A stretch of 64,000 nucleotides of DNA from an uncultured Lentibacter sp. (lineage in GTDB: Bacteria > Pseudomonadota > Alphaproteobacteria > Rhodobacterales > Rhodobacteraceae), in NCBI GenBank assembly GCA_947497495.1, contig CANMGT010000007.1, positions 1 to 64,000 of the forward strand, in the 5' to 3' direction. The notes below the pieces were generated by a model. The model was not told the origin of the DNA. It was given only the letters and a program-made list of their open reading frames with translations, and did not search any database. The position numbers and the translations under genes were made by a program. Below are positions 45,816 to 53,783 of the stretch, one piece after another; position 1 is the stretch's first letter, and each line of letters begins with the position of its first letter.

Positions 45816-46655
45816 CTAGTTGTTCAGCACGCATTGCCCCCTTGATCTTTGGAAGTTCCTGTCGCATGCCCAGCGGTTTCCTGATCGATCCAGATGGGCA
45901 TTGGCCGGGATGTCTATGATATCGCAACTCTGGCCCGAGGCCGCATATCCGCGTTCACAGCGCCAACCGGAGCCATAGCTTGCATCGTCAAAGTATGCAT
46001 TCGCAGGGATCACGACAGCTTCACACAGGCCGGCTTTTTCAAAAAAGCCGCGTTCACACGTCCATGGCTGACCGTATCCTGATCCGTTCAGATAGGCGTT
46101 GGCCGGAATCTTAATGGCAGCACATTGCTCACCAGTCGCTTCAAATCCGCGGTCGCATGTCCAAGCGGAGCCACTTGAGGCATCTGCCAAGTATGCATTC
46201 GCAGGCAGGACGATCTTTTGACATGTTTTATCAACCTTGATGTAGCCGCGCGAACAACGCCAGCGTTCGCCTGACGGGTCTAGAAACCCACCATCTGGCA
46301 CCTCAACTTCAACACAGGCAGTGTCATCGGTTCTGCGAAACCCATGCAGACACTCCCATCCCGAACCGTGGCGCCGGTTCGTTTCATATGCGTTTGCTGG
46401 CACAATCACAGCGACACAGGCATTCTCCTTTAGCCTAAATCCGATGTTACATTCCCATCCATCACCGTAACTTTTGGCACTGGCATTCTCAGGCATCTGC
46501 CGAGCGACGGTTTTTGCAAATGTAGGTAGTGCAAATAGCAAGACTGCAATAATCGACCCAATAAAGAGGGCCATGATTGTTGGTATGTCCGCTGCGATAT
46601 TGGCACTGTTAGATTGCGGGGGTCGCGGCTTTATGAACTGTGATTTAGGATCCAT
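45816..46655 (-). CDS. exported Cys-rich protein with seven PANAY-x-WxCxRGF repeats
   Basis: From the ATG at 46655 the product is 279 aa: a short cytosolic part, one TM or uncleaved signal (MALFIGSIIAVLLFALPTFA) and seven repeats of about 31-34 residues. The consensus is (I/V)PANAYLD..G.GW.C.RGF......C, with two cysteines per repeat (for example IPANAYLNGSGYGQPWTCER). The spacing suggests one disulfide per repeat, outside the cytoplasm. I have seen such repeats in other proteobacterial proteins but know no function. The start lies inside the end of the upstream gene (11-base overlap), so expression is coupled. Confidence 0.8.
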   Translation of the reverse strand: MDPKSQFIKPRPPQSNSANIAADIPTIMALFIGSIIAVLLFALPTFAKTVARQMPENASAKSYGDGWECNIGFRLKENACVAVIVPANAYETNRRHGSGWECLHGFRRTDDTACVEVEVPDGGFLDPSGERWRCSRGYIKVDKTCQKIVLPANAYLADASSGSAWTCDRGFEATGEQCAAIKIPANAYLNGSGYGQPWTCERGFFEKAGLCEAVVIPANAYFDDASYGSGWRCERGYAASGQSCDIIDIPANAHLDRSGNRWACDRNFQRSRGQCVLNN

Positions 46656-46998
46656 CCAACTCAAGCCCCGCGAGACACGCGTCTGCCAAATCCCAGCTTG
46701 GGGCATCAGTGCCCGGCAAAGTGGCCCAGCCTGTTTCCATCATGATTTTGCGCCGTTGAAAGCTTGAAGCGTCTTGAAGTATCGCTAGTTTTGCGGCGCG
46801 TTCGGTATCAACCTGTGAACGTTTCAAACAGACCGGCACCATCGCCAATGTGACTTCTTCTGCTGCAAAGTTCCGAGCCATCTCGCCTGCACTGCCTGCA
46901 GTTGTCCAGCCGCCCCAGTTGAAGCCAAGAATAGAGACAGTAACCGCGCCAACCAAGGCGCCGTAAACACCGGGTTTCGTCCATTCGGGAAAAGTCAT
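46645..46998 (-). CDS. small membrane-anchored hypothetical protein (117 aa)
   Basis: The 117-aa protein has one N-terminal TM (VYGALVGAVTVSILGFNWGG) followed by TAGSAGEMARNFAAEEV, VPVCLKRSQVDTERAA and a C-terminal ASSFQRRKIMMETGWATLPG. This pattern is widespread in alphaproteobacterial hypothetical proteins as I remember it. One or two cysteines in the soluble part. It overlaps the upstream 103-aa gene by ATGA and the downstream repeat-protein gene by 11 bases. Confidence 0.75.
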   Translation of the reverse strand: MTFPEWTKPGVYGALVGAVTVSILGFNWGGWTTAGSAGEMARNFAAEEVTLAMVPVCLKRSQVDTERAAKLAILQDASSFQRRKIMMETGWATLPGTDAPSWDLADACLAGLELDGS

Positions 46999-47306
46999 TT
47001 TCGTTCCTCTGACGGAGAAAGCGCCGCCGCACTATTTTTGATTACGTTAGTGTTTGCCTTGGCCTGATCCTGCGCCAGAGCCAACTCCAGGTCTCGGTGA
47101 TCCACAGCGCGCAGCTCTGATTTTCCTGTGTGCCAATTGATCAATAGAAACGTCGCTGTCCGTCGGTATGCCGCAAAGCTGTCGCTCTGCATGACGTCTT
47201 CGTCTGCCAACACTTCGTAGTCGCCCGCGGGCAGCTCATCCGTATATCCCGCGACCACAAACGGATGAAGAAATGTCACAACTGACGTGGTCGTGCGCGA
47301 TGACAT
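46995..47306 (-). CDS. hypothetical protein (103 aa)
   Basis: Started at 47306 (MSSRTTTSVVTFLHPFVVAG), with AAGG seven bases upstream. The core VVAGYTDELPAGDYEVLADED followed by SFAAYRRTATFLLIN is a pattern I recall from small alphaproteobacterial proteins of unknown function; it looks like a compact beta-rich domain. The C-terminal tail is Ala/Lys/Asn-rich. Its stop overlaps the 117-aa gene start (ATGA). Confidence 0.72.
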   Translation of the reverse strand: MSSRTTTSVVTFLHPFVVAGYTDELPAGDYEVLADEDVMQSDSFAAYRRTATFLLINWHTGKSELRAVDHRDLELALAQDQAKANTNVIKNSAAALSPSEERK

Positions 47307-47324
47307 CGGCAACCTTCCCAAACA

Positions 47325-47602
47325 TCAGATCCCTGCTACAGGACGTGACAGCTGAATTTTCATGATGGATGGTTGTGGTTCGCTATGGCAGGCTGATGCG
47401 CCTATGCCGGAGTAAACCGCAACTTTCGTATCTCTCACATAGTCTCTTAGCGTCGGAAATACAATGTTGGTGATTCCGGCTCCATTTCTCAGACCACCCG
47501 TGCCCTTAAAGAAGTCAAGGTTGGTAAACCCCCAGCGTGAGCATCGGAAGAGCCTTCTCCAGTTATGTCATTCTCTCGATACGCCTGTTCAGAAGCTGAC
47601 AT
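47325..47602 (-). pseudogene. frameshifted small gene at the head of the island operon
   Basis: Two minus-strand frames join at a run of five G (47529-47533). The upstream frame starts ATG at 47602 (MSASEQAYRENDITGEGSSD) and the downstream frame carries FTNLDFFKGTGGLRNGAGIT through QLSRPVAGI to a TGA at 47325. One extra G would fuse them into a protein of about 92 aa. The downstream frame has no start of its own, and its stop is 18 bases from the next gene, as in an operon. It is either a decayed gene, a sequencing error in the homopolymer, or programmed slippage. I do not recognise the product. Confidence 0.45.
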
Positions 47603-47713
47603 CTGCTGCGTTACAGAAGACTGTTTGAGAGGGCGCCTACTTCGTTTTCACCGCTACATTGTCGAAGGCCTCTTCCAAATTGGCGAACGGCTAATGCCGT
47701 CCGCCAACATGGT
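47603..47713. other. short gap with a decayed 3' gene end
   Basis: Between the frameshifted gene and the recombinase one minus-strand frame gives a C-terminal-looking piece (NLEEAFDNVAVKTK, stop TAG near 47639) with a stop codon only 17 codons earlier. It may be the remnant of another gene. Nothing else is supportable. Confidence 0.25.
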
Positions 47714-48346
47714 TTAGATGTCGATACGCTCTGCAATACTTAGAGCATCTTCTAGCTCAACGCCGAGGTAGCGCACCGTGCTATCAACCTTTGTATGGCC
47801 AAGCAGGAGTTGCACCGCGCGGAGGTTGCCTGTTTTGCGGTAGATTTCTGCAGCTTTAGTCCGACGAAGTGAATGGGTACCATAGCCACTGGGCTCCAAT
47901 CCGATCGCTGTCACCCAATCACGAACAAGTCGACCGTATTGTCGCGTCGAGATGTGGGGCCGATCGTGGAAACGGCTCGTGAACATAAAGCGACAACCAA
48001 TCATTTCGGGTGATGTGACCCACGCAATGACAGTATCTCTTGTGTTTTCAGTCAACTCGAATTGGACTGGTCGCTTGGTTTTGCTCTGGATGACCGAAAC
48101 CCGTTCGCGCGCGCGATCATCCTTGACCAAATCGGTCACGGTGAGTTTGACCAGATCACAGCCGCGCAGCTTGCTATCGATCGCTACGTTGAACAGCGCA
48201 AGGTCGCGAAGATAGCCCGCAATTTCGAGCCGCGCACGGATGGCCCAGACCTGCTTTGGCAATAGCGGTCGTTTCTGTCCGATTATCCGGCCCTTATTCC
48301 AAGCTCGGCGTTTCGGGGTGACGGCGGGAAGTTGGACTCTTGGCAT
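47714..48346 (-). CDS. compact tyrosine recombinase/integrase
   Basis: Started at 48346, eight bases after GGAGG, the protein is 210 aa. All catalytic residues of the tyrosine recombinase fold are present: R61 (SKLRGCDLVKL), K89, H158 and R161 (THSLRRTKA), H184 (LLGHTKVDSTVRYLG) and the nucleophile Y193. The N-terminal SAM-like core-binding domain is missing or minimal, as in a Rhodobacterales family of about 210 aa often carried on plasmids and islands. It lies at the edge of the accessory island and is oriented toward it. No matching attachment repeats could be identified by eye. Confidence 0.88.
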   Translation of the reverse strand: MPRVQLPAVTPKRRAWNKGRIIGQKRPLLPKQVWAIRARLEIAGYLRDLALFNVAIDSKLRGCDLVKLTVTDLVKDDRARERVSVIQSKTKRPVQFELTENTRDTVIAWVTSPEMIGCRFMFTSRFHDRPHISTRQYGRLVRDWVTAIGLEPSGYGTHSLRRTKAAEIYRKTGNLRAVQLLLGHTKVDSTVRYLGVELEDALSIAERIDI

Positions 48347-48989
48347 GATTTGCCCTCCATCCAACCCTCCAACCCAAACATCAGCACCGCGCCGACGTCG
48401 AGAGCTTAGCATCGGATTGAATGGCCGTTGCCCGAAGGCTCAATTGCGTAGTATCTCTTCAGGTGCATTGGGCCGCAGCCAGTCCATTTTAACGGATGCT
48501 ACGAAATTCACTAAATTCGGCTTGGTGACGTGGTCCTTGCGATATTTTTCCAAATGTCCGTTTTTTCTCCGATAGCGAGGGTTGTCACCTTTCAGCCGAA
48601 AGGTGAAACGGCGCTCGTTGAAGAGGCTCATTTACGTCCTGACGGTGGCGTCTGTCGTGCTGAGGAATGGCCGCGGCGAACGCCCCGTTTACCTTTGACC
48701 ATGCTGCGTTGCAGCGCAAAAATTGTGCATACGCGTGCTGCACGGATAGCTGCACTGCATTATGCATACCGTAGGCACTTGCGATCCACTCGCAGTTTCT
48801 GCGTTTACACAAGTTACAATTTGGCTAATTTTCCGGCTCAAATTACCAATTCTGAGCTTTGCGGTGGGATTTTCGCAATAAAAATACAAAAAAAGCCACT
48901 CAAACGTTCATTTATTCAGGAATTCGCGGTTGACGCCCCTTTTGAGCGGGCATAGTGTCCTCGCGAACGCAGCATAGAGGGCTTCCGGC
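48347..48989. other. non-coding stretch between recombinase and ilv leader
   Basis: About 640 bases with no gene that I can support. It holds a TGC-rich tract at about 48700-48770 with CTGC-GTT-GCAG (48704-48714) and the 16-mer TGCACTGCATTATGCA (48751-48766), then an AT-rich segment (48790-48910) that may contain the ilv promoter. A 63-codon minus-strand frame at 48440-48631 is possible but weak. Confidence 0.5.
48704..48766. promoter_or_regulatory. TGC-rich inverted-repeat tract (PhaR-like site?)
   Basis: CTGC-N3-GCAG at 48704-48714 resembles the TGC-rich sites bound by the polyhydroxyalkanoate regulator PhaR in Paracoccus and Rhodobacter. More TGC/GCA words follow, including TGCACTGCATTATGCA, whose exact reverse complement recurs at 54106-54121. 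No pha gene is adjacent. Confidence 0.3.
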
Positions 48990-49037
48990 ATGACCGAGCT
49001 AGTGGTGATTGTGAGAAAATGGCGCATGGGCCGGTAA
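48990..49037 (+). CDS. ilv operon leader peptide (15 aa)
   Basis: ATG at 48990 opens a 15-codon frame, MTELVVIVRKWRMGR, ended by TAA, with AGAGGG just upstream as ribosome binding site. Five consecutive branched-chain codons (CTA GTG GTG ATT GTG) are what an attenuation leader for Leu/Val/Ile needs. It lies directly ahead of a terminator hairpin and the acetolactate synthase genes. Ribosome stalling at these codons when charged tRNAs are scarce would control read-through. Confidence 0.82.
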   Translation: MTELVVIVRKWRMGR

Positions 49038-49064
49038 CGGCACCGTAAGGTAACCCCATGCGCC
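49021..49064 (+). promoter_or_regulatory. antiterminator hairpin of the ilv attenuator
   Basis: GGCGCATGGG (49021-49030), the last codons of the leader peptide, is perfectly complementary to CCCATGCGCC (49055-49064). This ten-base pair stem takes the first two C residues of the terminator stem. A ribosome stalled on the Leu-Val-Val-Ile-Val codons leaves it free to form; a ribosome at the leader stop codon covers its 5' arm. Confidence 0.7.
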
Positions 49065-49086
49065 CCCGATGATCGGGGGTTTTTTT
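49063..49086 (+). terminator. Rho-independent attenuator terminator before the acetolactate synthase genes
   Basis: CCCCCGA-TGA-TCGGGGG forms a perfect seven-base-pair stem with a three-base loop, followed by seven T residues. It lies between the leader peptide and the first structural gene, in the correct place for transcription attenuation. Confidence 0.92.
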
Positions 49087-49124
49087 ATGTGCGAATACAA
49101 TGTGTTGAAACGGAGTTTGGAAAT

Positions 49125-50879
49125 ATGACACGTCAGATGACCGGCGCGAAAATGATCGTAGAATGTCTTAAGGACCAAGGCGTAGATACCGTCTTTGGCT
49201 ACCCGGGTGGGGCCGTGCTACCGATCTATGACGAAGTCTTCCAGCAAAACGCCATCCGCCACGTCCTCGTCCGCCACGAACAAGGCGCCGTCCATGCCGC
49301 CGAAGGCTACGCCCGCTCGACAGGCAAACCCGGTGTTGTTTTGGTAACGTCCGGCCCCGGCGCGACCAACGCGGTAACCGGCCTCACAGACGCACTCTTA
49401 GACAGCATTCCGATCGTTGTTCTGACGGGTCAGGTCCCGACGTTCATGATAGGCAATGATGCGTTTCAAGAGGCCGATACTGTAGGTATTACAAGGCCTT
49501 GCACCAAGCACAACTGGCTGGTTCGTGAGACAGAAAGCCTCTCTGCGACGATCCATGAAGCCTTTCACGTCGCCACAACTGGCCGTCCCGGCCCTGTGCT
49601 TATCGACATCCCGAAAGACGTGCAATTCGCATCAGCTGAGTACACGCCCAAGCAAAAAACTAAGGTTAGCCATTACCAACCGCAACTCAAAGGCGACATG
49701 GCCTCCATTGAGGAGCTCGTGGAAGCCATGGAAACGGCCAAAAAACCGATTTTTTACACAGGTGGCGGCGTCATAAACTCAGGCCCCGCTGCAAGTCAGC
49801 TGTTGCGTGAGCTCGTGGAAGCCACTGATTTTCCAATCACATCCACGCTGATGGGTCTTGGCGCCTATCCGGGAACTGGCAAGAACTGGCTTGGCATGCT
49901 GGGCATGCACGGCCTTTACGAAGCCAACATGGCGATGCACGACTGCGACTTGATGATCAACATCGGCGCCCGCTTTGACGACCGCATCACTGGACTCGTG
50001 GAAGCCTTCAGCCCGAAATCAACCAAGGCGCACGTCGATATTGATCCATCCTCGATCAACAAGGTCATCCACGTTGATATACCGATTGTCGGCGACGTCG
50101 GCCATGTCCTTGAAGACATTCTCAAAGTCTGGAAAGCCCGCGGCCGTAAAACCAACCGCGCAGGCCTGCAAGACTGGTGGAAGACAATAGACGCGTGGCG
50201 TGCTGTGAAATGTCTGGGCTTTGAGCAAAAGGGCCAGGTTATTCGCCCACAACATGCGCTCTCACGGCTCGAGGCGCTGACCAAAGACTATGATCGCTAC
50301 GTTTGCACGGAAGTTGGCCAGCATCAAATGTGGGCAGCACAATATCTCACTTTCAATGATCCCAACCGTTGGATGACATCAGGCGGGCTTGGCACAATGG
50401 GATATGGCTTCCCCGCTTCCATCGGCGTTCAGATGGCGCATCCTGAAAGCCTTGTCATCAACGTGGCTGGCGAAGCAAGTTGGCTTATGAACATGCAGGA
50501 AATGGGTACCGCGATGCAGTTTGGCCTGCCCGTTAAGCAGTTCATCCTGAACAACGAACGTCTTGGAATGGTTCGCCAGTGGCAAGAACTTCTGCATGGC
50601 GAGCGCTACTCGCAATCATGGTCGGAAGCCCTGCCCGACTTCGTCAAATTGGCCGAAGCTTTTGGCGCCAAAGGGATCAAAGTTGATCACGCCGATGACC
50701 TTGATGAAGCCATCAAGGAGATGATCGCACATGATGGCCCTGTTATTGTCGACTGCATGGTCACAAAGCACGAAAACTGCTTCCCGATGATCCCGTCTGG
50801 CGCACCGCACAACAAGATGCTCATGGGTGACGCAAACACCCAAGATGCAATCGGTGACTCCGGCGCAGTGCTCGTTTGA
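49125..50879 (+). CDS. ilvI: acetolactate synthase large subunit
   Basis: From the ATG at 49125 the protein is 584 aa ([19 protein letters not shown]); a GTG at 49089 in the same frame lies on the terminator tail and is not used. It is a ThDP enzyme: [15 protein letters not shown] and [17 protein letters not shown] with the catalytic Glu, FAD-binding middle domain, and ThDP/Mg motif [19 protein letters not shown]. It condenses pyruvate with pyruvate or 2-oxobutyrate in valine, leucine and isoleucine synthesis. The small subunit follows 33 bases later. Note the ThDP motif reads GEASWLMN where GDGSFLMN/GDASFQMN is common. Confidence 0.96.
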   Translation: MTRQMTGAKMIVECLKDQGVDTVFGYPGGAVLPIYDEVFQQNAIRHVLVRHEQGAVHAAEGYARSTGKPGVVLVTSGPGATNAVTGLTDALLDSIPIVVLTGQVPTFMIGNDAFQEADTVGITRPCTKHNWLVRETESLSATIHEAFHVATTGRPGPVLIDIPKDVQFASAEYTPKQKTKVSHYQPQLKGDMASIEELVEAMETAKKPIFYTGGGVINSGPAASQLLRELVEATDFPITSTLMGLGAYPGTGKNWLGMLGMHGLYEANMAMHDCDLMINIGARFDDRITGLVEAFSPKSTKAHVDIDPSSINKVIHVDIPIVGDVGHVLEDILKVWKARGRKTNRAGLQDWWKTIDAWRAVKCLGFEQKGQVIRPQHALSRLEALTKDYDRYVCTEVGQHQMWAAQYLTFNDPNRWMTSGGLGTMGYGFPASIGVQMAHPESLVINVAGEASWLMNMQEMGTAMQFGLPVKQFILNNERLGMVRQWQELLHGERYSQSWSEALPDFVKLAEAFGAKGIKVDHADDLDEAIKEMIAHDGPVIVDCMVTKHENCFPMIPSGAPHNKMLMGDANTQDAIGDSGAVLV

Positions 50880-50912
50880 GCGCAGCCCAGTCACAACGAA
50901 AGGAAAAACACT

Positions 50913-51476
50913 ATGTCTCCGCTAAAGATCAAAAAAGGCTCAAACAAGCACTCGGCTTACAACCTGCGGCCAAACTTCAGTGACCAACAGGAAACGCATA
51001 CTCTCGCAGTTGTCGTTGATAACGAAGCCGGTGTGCTTGCGCGTGTTATCGGGTTGTTTTCCGGTCGAGGCTATAACATCGACAGCCTCACAGTCGCCGA
51101 GATCGACCACGAAGGCCGCCGCTCACGTATCACAATCGTAACAACTGGCACGCCTCAGGCCATTGAACAGATCAAGGCTCAGCTGGGCCGGATCGTGCCT
51201 GTACACGAAGTACATGATCTCACAGTAGAAGGCCCCGCCGTTGAGCGCGAGCTTGCGCTATTCAAGGTTGAAGGCACAGGCGACAAGCGCGTCGAAGCCA
51301 TGCGCCTCGCGGACATCTTTCGCGCCAATGTCGTTGACAGTACATTGGCTAGCTTTGTGTTTGAGATAACAGGAACGCCCGAAAAAATTGATGCGTTTGC
51401 TGACCTTATGCGCCCGCTTGGCTTGTCAGAGGTTGCACGCACAGGTGTTGCCGCCCTGTCTCGCGGCATAGTCTAA
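50913..51476 (+). CDS. ilvH: acetolactate synthase small (regulatory) subunit
   Basis: The 187-aa protein has an ACT domain at about 30-105 (TLAVVVDNEAGVLARVIGLF, GYNIDSLTVAEIDHEG) and a C-terminal ACT-like domain (IFRANVVDSTLASFVFEITG). It confers valine feedback inhibition and activates the large subunit. The first 25 residues, basic and polar, are typical of Rhodobacteraceae. A tetraloop hairpin follows the gene. Confidence 0.96.
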   Translation: MSPLKIKKGSNKHSAYNLRPNFSDQQETHTLAVVVDNEAGVLARVIGLFSGRGYNIDSLTVAEIDHEGRRSRITIVTTGTPQAIEQIKAQLGRIVPVHEVHDLTVEGPAVERELALFKVEGTGDKRVEAMRLADIFRANVVDSTLASFVFEITGTPEKIDAFADLMRPLGLSEVARTGVAALSRGIV

Positions 51477-51494
51477 AGTTAAAGAAACACGATT

Positions 51495-51514
51495 GGCCCC
51501 ATTTCGATGGGGCC
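51495..51514 (+). terminator. UUCG tetraloop hairpin after ilvH
   Basis: GGCCCCAT-TTCG-ATGGGGCC is a perfect eight-base-pair stem capped by the very stable UUCG tetraloop, 18 bases after the ilvH stop. There is no T-run, so it may stabilise the 3' end or act as a Rho-assisted terminator, and it could also serve the convergent 114-aa gene. Confidence 0.65.
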
Positions 51515-51539
51515 GAACACAAGCTGCGGCGTTAGTGAC

Positions 51540-51884
51540 TTACGCTGTGCAGGTCAGCTTGAACTGAAGTACGTTTGATTGCTCTTCCGTGCTGGAAGCC
51601 GCGTGTTTGCTTTCCTCAACAAAAGGCTTGGGAGTGTTCATCGCTGCGCGAAGGCGTTCCGCCAGTGCTGGCGCGTGGCTTTCCGCGACCAATTCAGGAT
51701 TGCTCGCCAAACGCATGGGGGCGCCGTCTGTAACTTCAAAATAGACAAGATCACCAGCGTCAAGCGACTGCCCCATGAACGCTGATGATGATCCGCCTCC
51801 ATAGTATGCCAGATCACCATGGTCTTCACACCAGATAACGGCCTTTTCGTCGCTTCTATCACTCCAAAGTACTACGCCGTACAT
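51540..51884 (-). CDS. conserved-looking hypothetical protein (114 aa)
   Basis: From the ATG at 51884 the protein begins MYGVVLWSDRSDEKAVIWCE and continues HGDLAYYGGGSSSA, with a beta-rich first half (about 1-60) and a helical, charged second half ending in a Cys. The start pattern with VVLWSD...AVIWCEDHGDLA is one I recall from Roseobacter genomes, without a known function. It is cytoplasmic, convergent with the ilv operon and divergent from the XRE-type regulator. Confidence 0.72.
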   Translation of the reverse strand: MYGVVLWSDRSDEKAVIWCEDHGDLAYYGGGSSSAFMGQSLDAGDLVYFEVTDGAPMRLASNPELVAESHAPALAERLRAAMNTPKPFVEESKHAASSTEEQSNVLQFKLTCTA

Positions 51885-52166
51885 TTCATTCCCCAAACGT
51901 AATCTTCTATGCACACATTAACTACAATTTAATTGTTAGAATTAAACTCATAAAGCGAAACCCCTGATAGCGTGTCGAGCTTATCATTTATGTGACTCTA
52001 AATCTACAATTTGACGCTATTTAGCGACAACTCAGACGCATAAAAGCGTCAGTATATTGCGATATGTGGTTACTTTTAAACCAAAACCCGCGTAAGAATA
52101 GATTCGGAGGCGCTGACTACCCCTTGAGTTGACTGGCCTGAAACGAACAACGCGGACTTCGAAGAT

Positions 52167-52976
52167 ATGGTGCAAAGCGAAACAGATGCATTAGACCCAG
52201 TGAAGCTGCGCGGCGTGTTCGGAGCGAACCTGCGCAAACTCGCTGATAGCTACCCCTCAATTGCCGGACTGTGCCGTGAACTCGGTATCAACAGAACGCA
52301 ATTCAACCGCTATCTATCAGCAGAGAGCTTCCCGCGCCCTGATGTGCTCCATCGGATTTGCACATTTTTTGACGTCGACGCTCGCATTTTGCTTGAGCCT
52401 GTCGAGGGCCTAAAATCAAACGTTCAGGACATTTTCCACCACCCAGTTGTTGAAGAATTCCTCGGATTGACGGGCAGCAGTGTGCCAGAGAGTGACTTTC
52501 CCAGTGGATTATACCGCTTCAGCAGGCCCAGCTTTGTGAACGAAGAACAGTTCGTCATAGGCCTTCTTTATATATTCCGCCGCGACGGGCAGACGTTTGT
52601 GCGCAGCTTTGAAGCAAAACAGGCCATGCAACAACAAGGCCTCGAAAGCACAATCAAGAACCGCGAAATCCGCGGCATTATCCTCAAGCAAGAGCAAGGC
52701 ATTGCTTTGCTCGCAGCCCGCCGAAACAGCACCACATGCTCGTTCAGTTTCCTCTCCAGAGTGGCCTCGTTCCAAAACAACTTCTGGGAGGGCTACGCTG
52801 CCCGCACGATTGCGGAAAGCCTCAATGGCCAACGCGTTGTGCGCATGGTTTGCGAGCATGTCAGCGGCAACACGGCTGCTATCTTTTCGGCTGCGCGGCA
52901 GGCCGGGCTTTGCGCCAAAGAAGACTTACCCCCCTACCACGCCCGCTTGTTGCGTTTAGGGCAAGCGTTCCAGTAA
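52167..52976 (+). CDS. XRE-type helix-turn-helix transcriptional regulator
   Basis: The 269-aa protein has a lambda-repressor-like HTH near residues 15-70 (LRKLADSYPSIAGLCRELGI then NRTQFNRYLSAESFPRPDVL) and a C-terminal domain of about 170 residues with LYRFSRPSFVNEEQFVIGLL. The HTH is preceded by an acidic N-terminus. The C-terminal part is probably a sensor domain, with no recognisable ligand motif. The 250 bases upstream are AT-rich and hold several short inverted repeats, including GACGC-ATAAAA-GCGTC, that may be autoregulatory sites. Confidence 0.82.
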   Translation: MVQSETDALDPVKLRGVFGANLRKLADSYPSIAGLCRELGINRTQFNRYLSAESFPRPDVLHRICTFFDVDARILLEPVEGLKSNVQDIFHHPVVEEFLGLTGSSVPESDFPSGLYRFSRPSFVNEEQFVIGLLYIFRRDGQTFVRSFEAKQAMQQQGLESTIKNREIRGIILKQEQGIALLAARRNSTTCSFSFLSRVASFQNNFWEGYAARTIAESLNGQRVVRMVCEHVSGNTAAIFSAARQAGLCAKEDLPPYHARLLRLGQAFQ

Positions 52977-53015
52977 GCGCTCACCCTACGCTCTCACCCT
53001 ACACTCACTGTGTCC

Positions 53016-53783
53016 TCACTGTGCGATGGCAAGGCGGTAAAGATGCCAGCTGGCATGGCCAAACAATGGCAGCACTAAAAATAGCCCCAAAAAGCCCGGG
53101 ATCATTGCCACAAACGTGAACCCCGCAATCAGCGCGCCCCAGATCACCATCGGGAAAAAGTTGTTCTGAACGGCGGCAAAGCTGGTGATCATAGCGGTGA
53201 CAAAATCAACCTCGCGATCGAGCAACATCGGCAGTGCAAACACCGTTATCATGAACAAAAGCAGCGAAAAAAGCGCCCCGACAGCGGAGCCGACAGCCAG
53301 CATCGTCAGCCCGTTTCCCGTCAGGTAGACTTCAAATGACGAAGACACATTCGTCATCGTCGACAAGCCTAAAAACAGCGCGAAGATCATATGGGCGATG
53401 AAAAACCAGAACAGGAAAACCATCAGGATGATGACACAGATCGAGGGCAGCTGGCGGCGCGCCTGAAAGAAAACAACCGTGAATATCTCACGCATGTTGA
53501 GCGGCTCGCCCTGCTCGAGCCGATGACTGGCCTCATAGAGCGCGATCGCCGTGAATGGTCCGAACAACGGGAAGCCAACAGCCGCGAACACCAGCCAGTA
53601 GCTTTGGCCCGTGCTGTAGGTGATCCAGGCCATCAACAGGCCGAAGACAACACAGATTCCCGCGACGATCAGCCCGTAGGCAGGCGCGAGACGCATGTCG
53701 CGCCAGCCCTTCAACAAGGCTGTTTTCATGTCTGAAAATCCGATAGCGCCGAACTCTGGCGCGCCAAGCTGCTTTGGTAGCAT
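53016..53783 (-). CDS. DUF2189 family integral membrane protein
   Basis: From the ATG at 53783, preceded by GGGGAGGGGAG, the protein is 255 aa. It has about six TMs; the conserved DUF2189 segments are LLKGWRDMRLAPAYGLIVAG, GFPLFGPFTAIALYEASHRL and AVQNNFFPMVIWGALIAG. The family's function is unknown; it is common in Rhodobacteraceae. The gene is on the minus strand downstream of a 387-base gene-free stretch. Confidence 0.85.
   Translation of the reverse strand: MLPKQLGAPEFGAIGFSDMKTALLKGWRDMRLAPAYGLIVAGICVVFGLLMAWITYSTGQSYWLVFAAVGFPLFGPFTAIALYEASHRLEQGEPLNMREIFTVVFFQARRQLPSICVIILMVFLFWFFIAHMIFALFLGLSTMTNVSSSFEVYLTGNGLTMLAVGSAVGALFSLLLFMITVFALPMLLDREVDFVTAMITSFAAVQNNFFPMVIWGALIAGFTFVAMIPGFLGLFLVLPLFGHASWHLYRLAIAQ

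Noticed and set aside
48440-48631. A 63-codon minus-strand frame (MSLFNERRFTFRLKGDNPRY...) with AGGA upstream.
   Set aside because: Composition is very basic, there is no recognisable family and it sits in repeat-rich non-coding DNA; too weak to list as a gene.
42284-49088. Prophage or CRISPR-containing island.
   Set aside because: There are no phage structural, lysis or replication genes and no regularly spaced repeats; only a recombinase and non-coding repeats support mobility.
49089-49124. GTG start at 49089 for the acetolactate synthase gene.
   Set aside because: It lies directly after the terminator tail with no ribosome binding site, and homologous sequence begins at the ATG at 49125, preceded by GGAG/GGAA.
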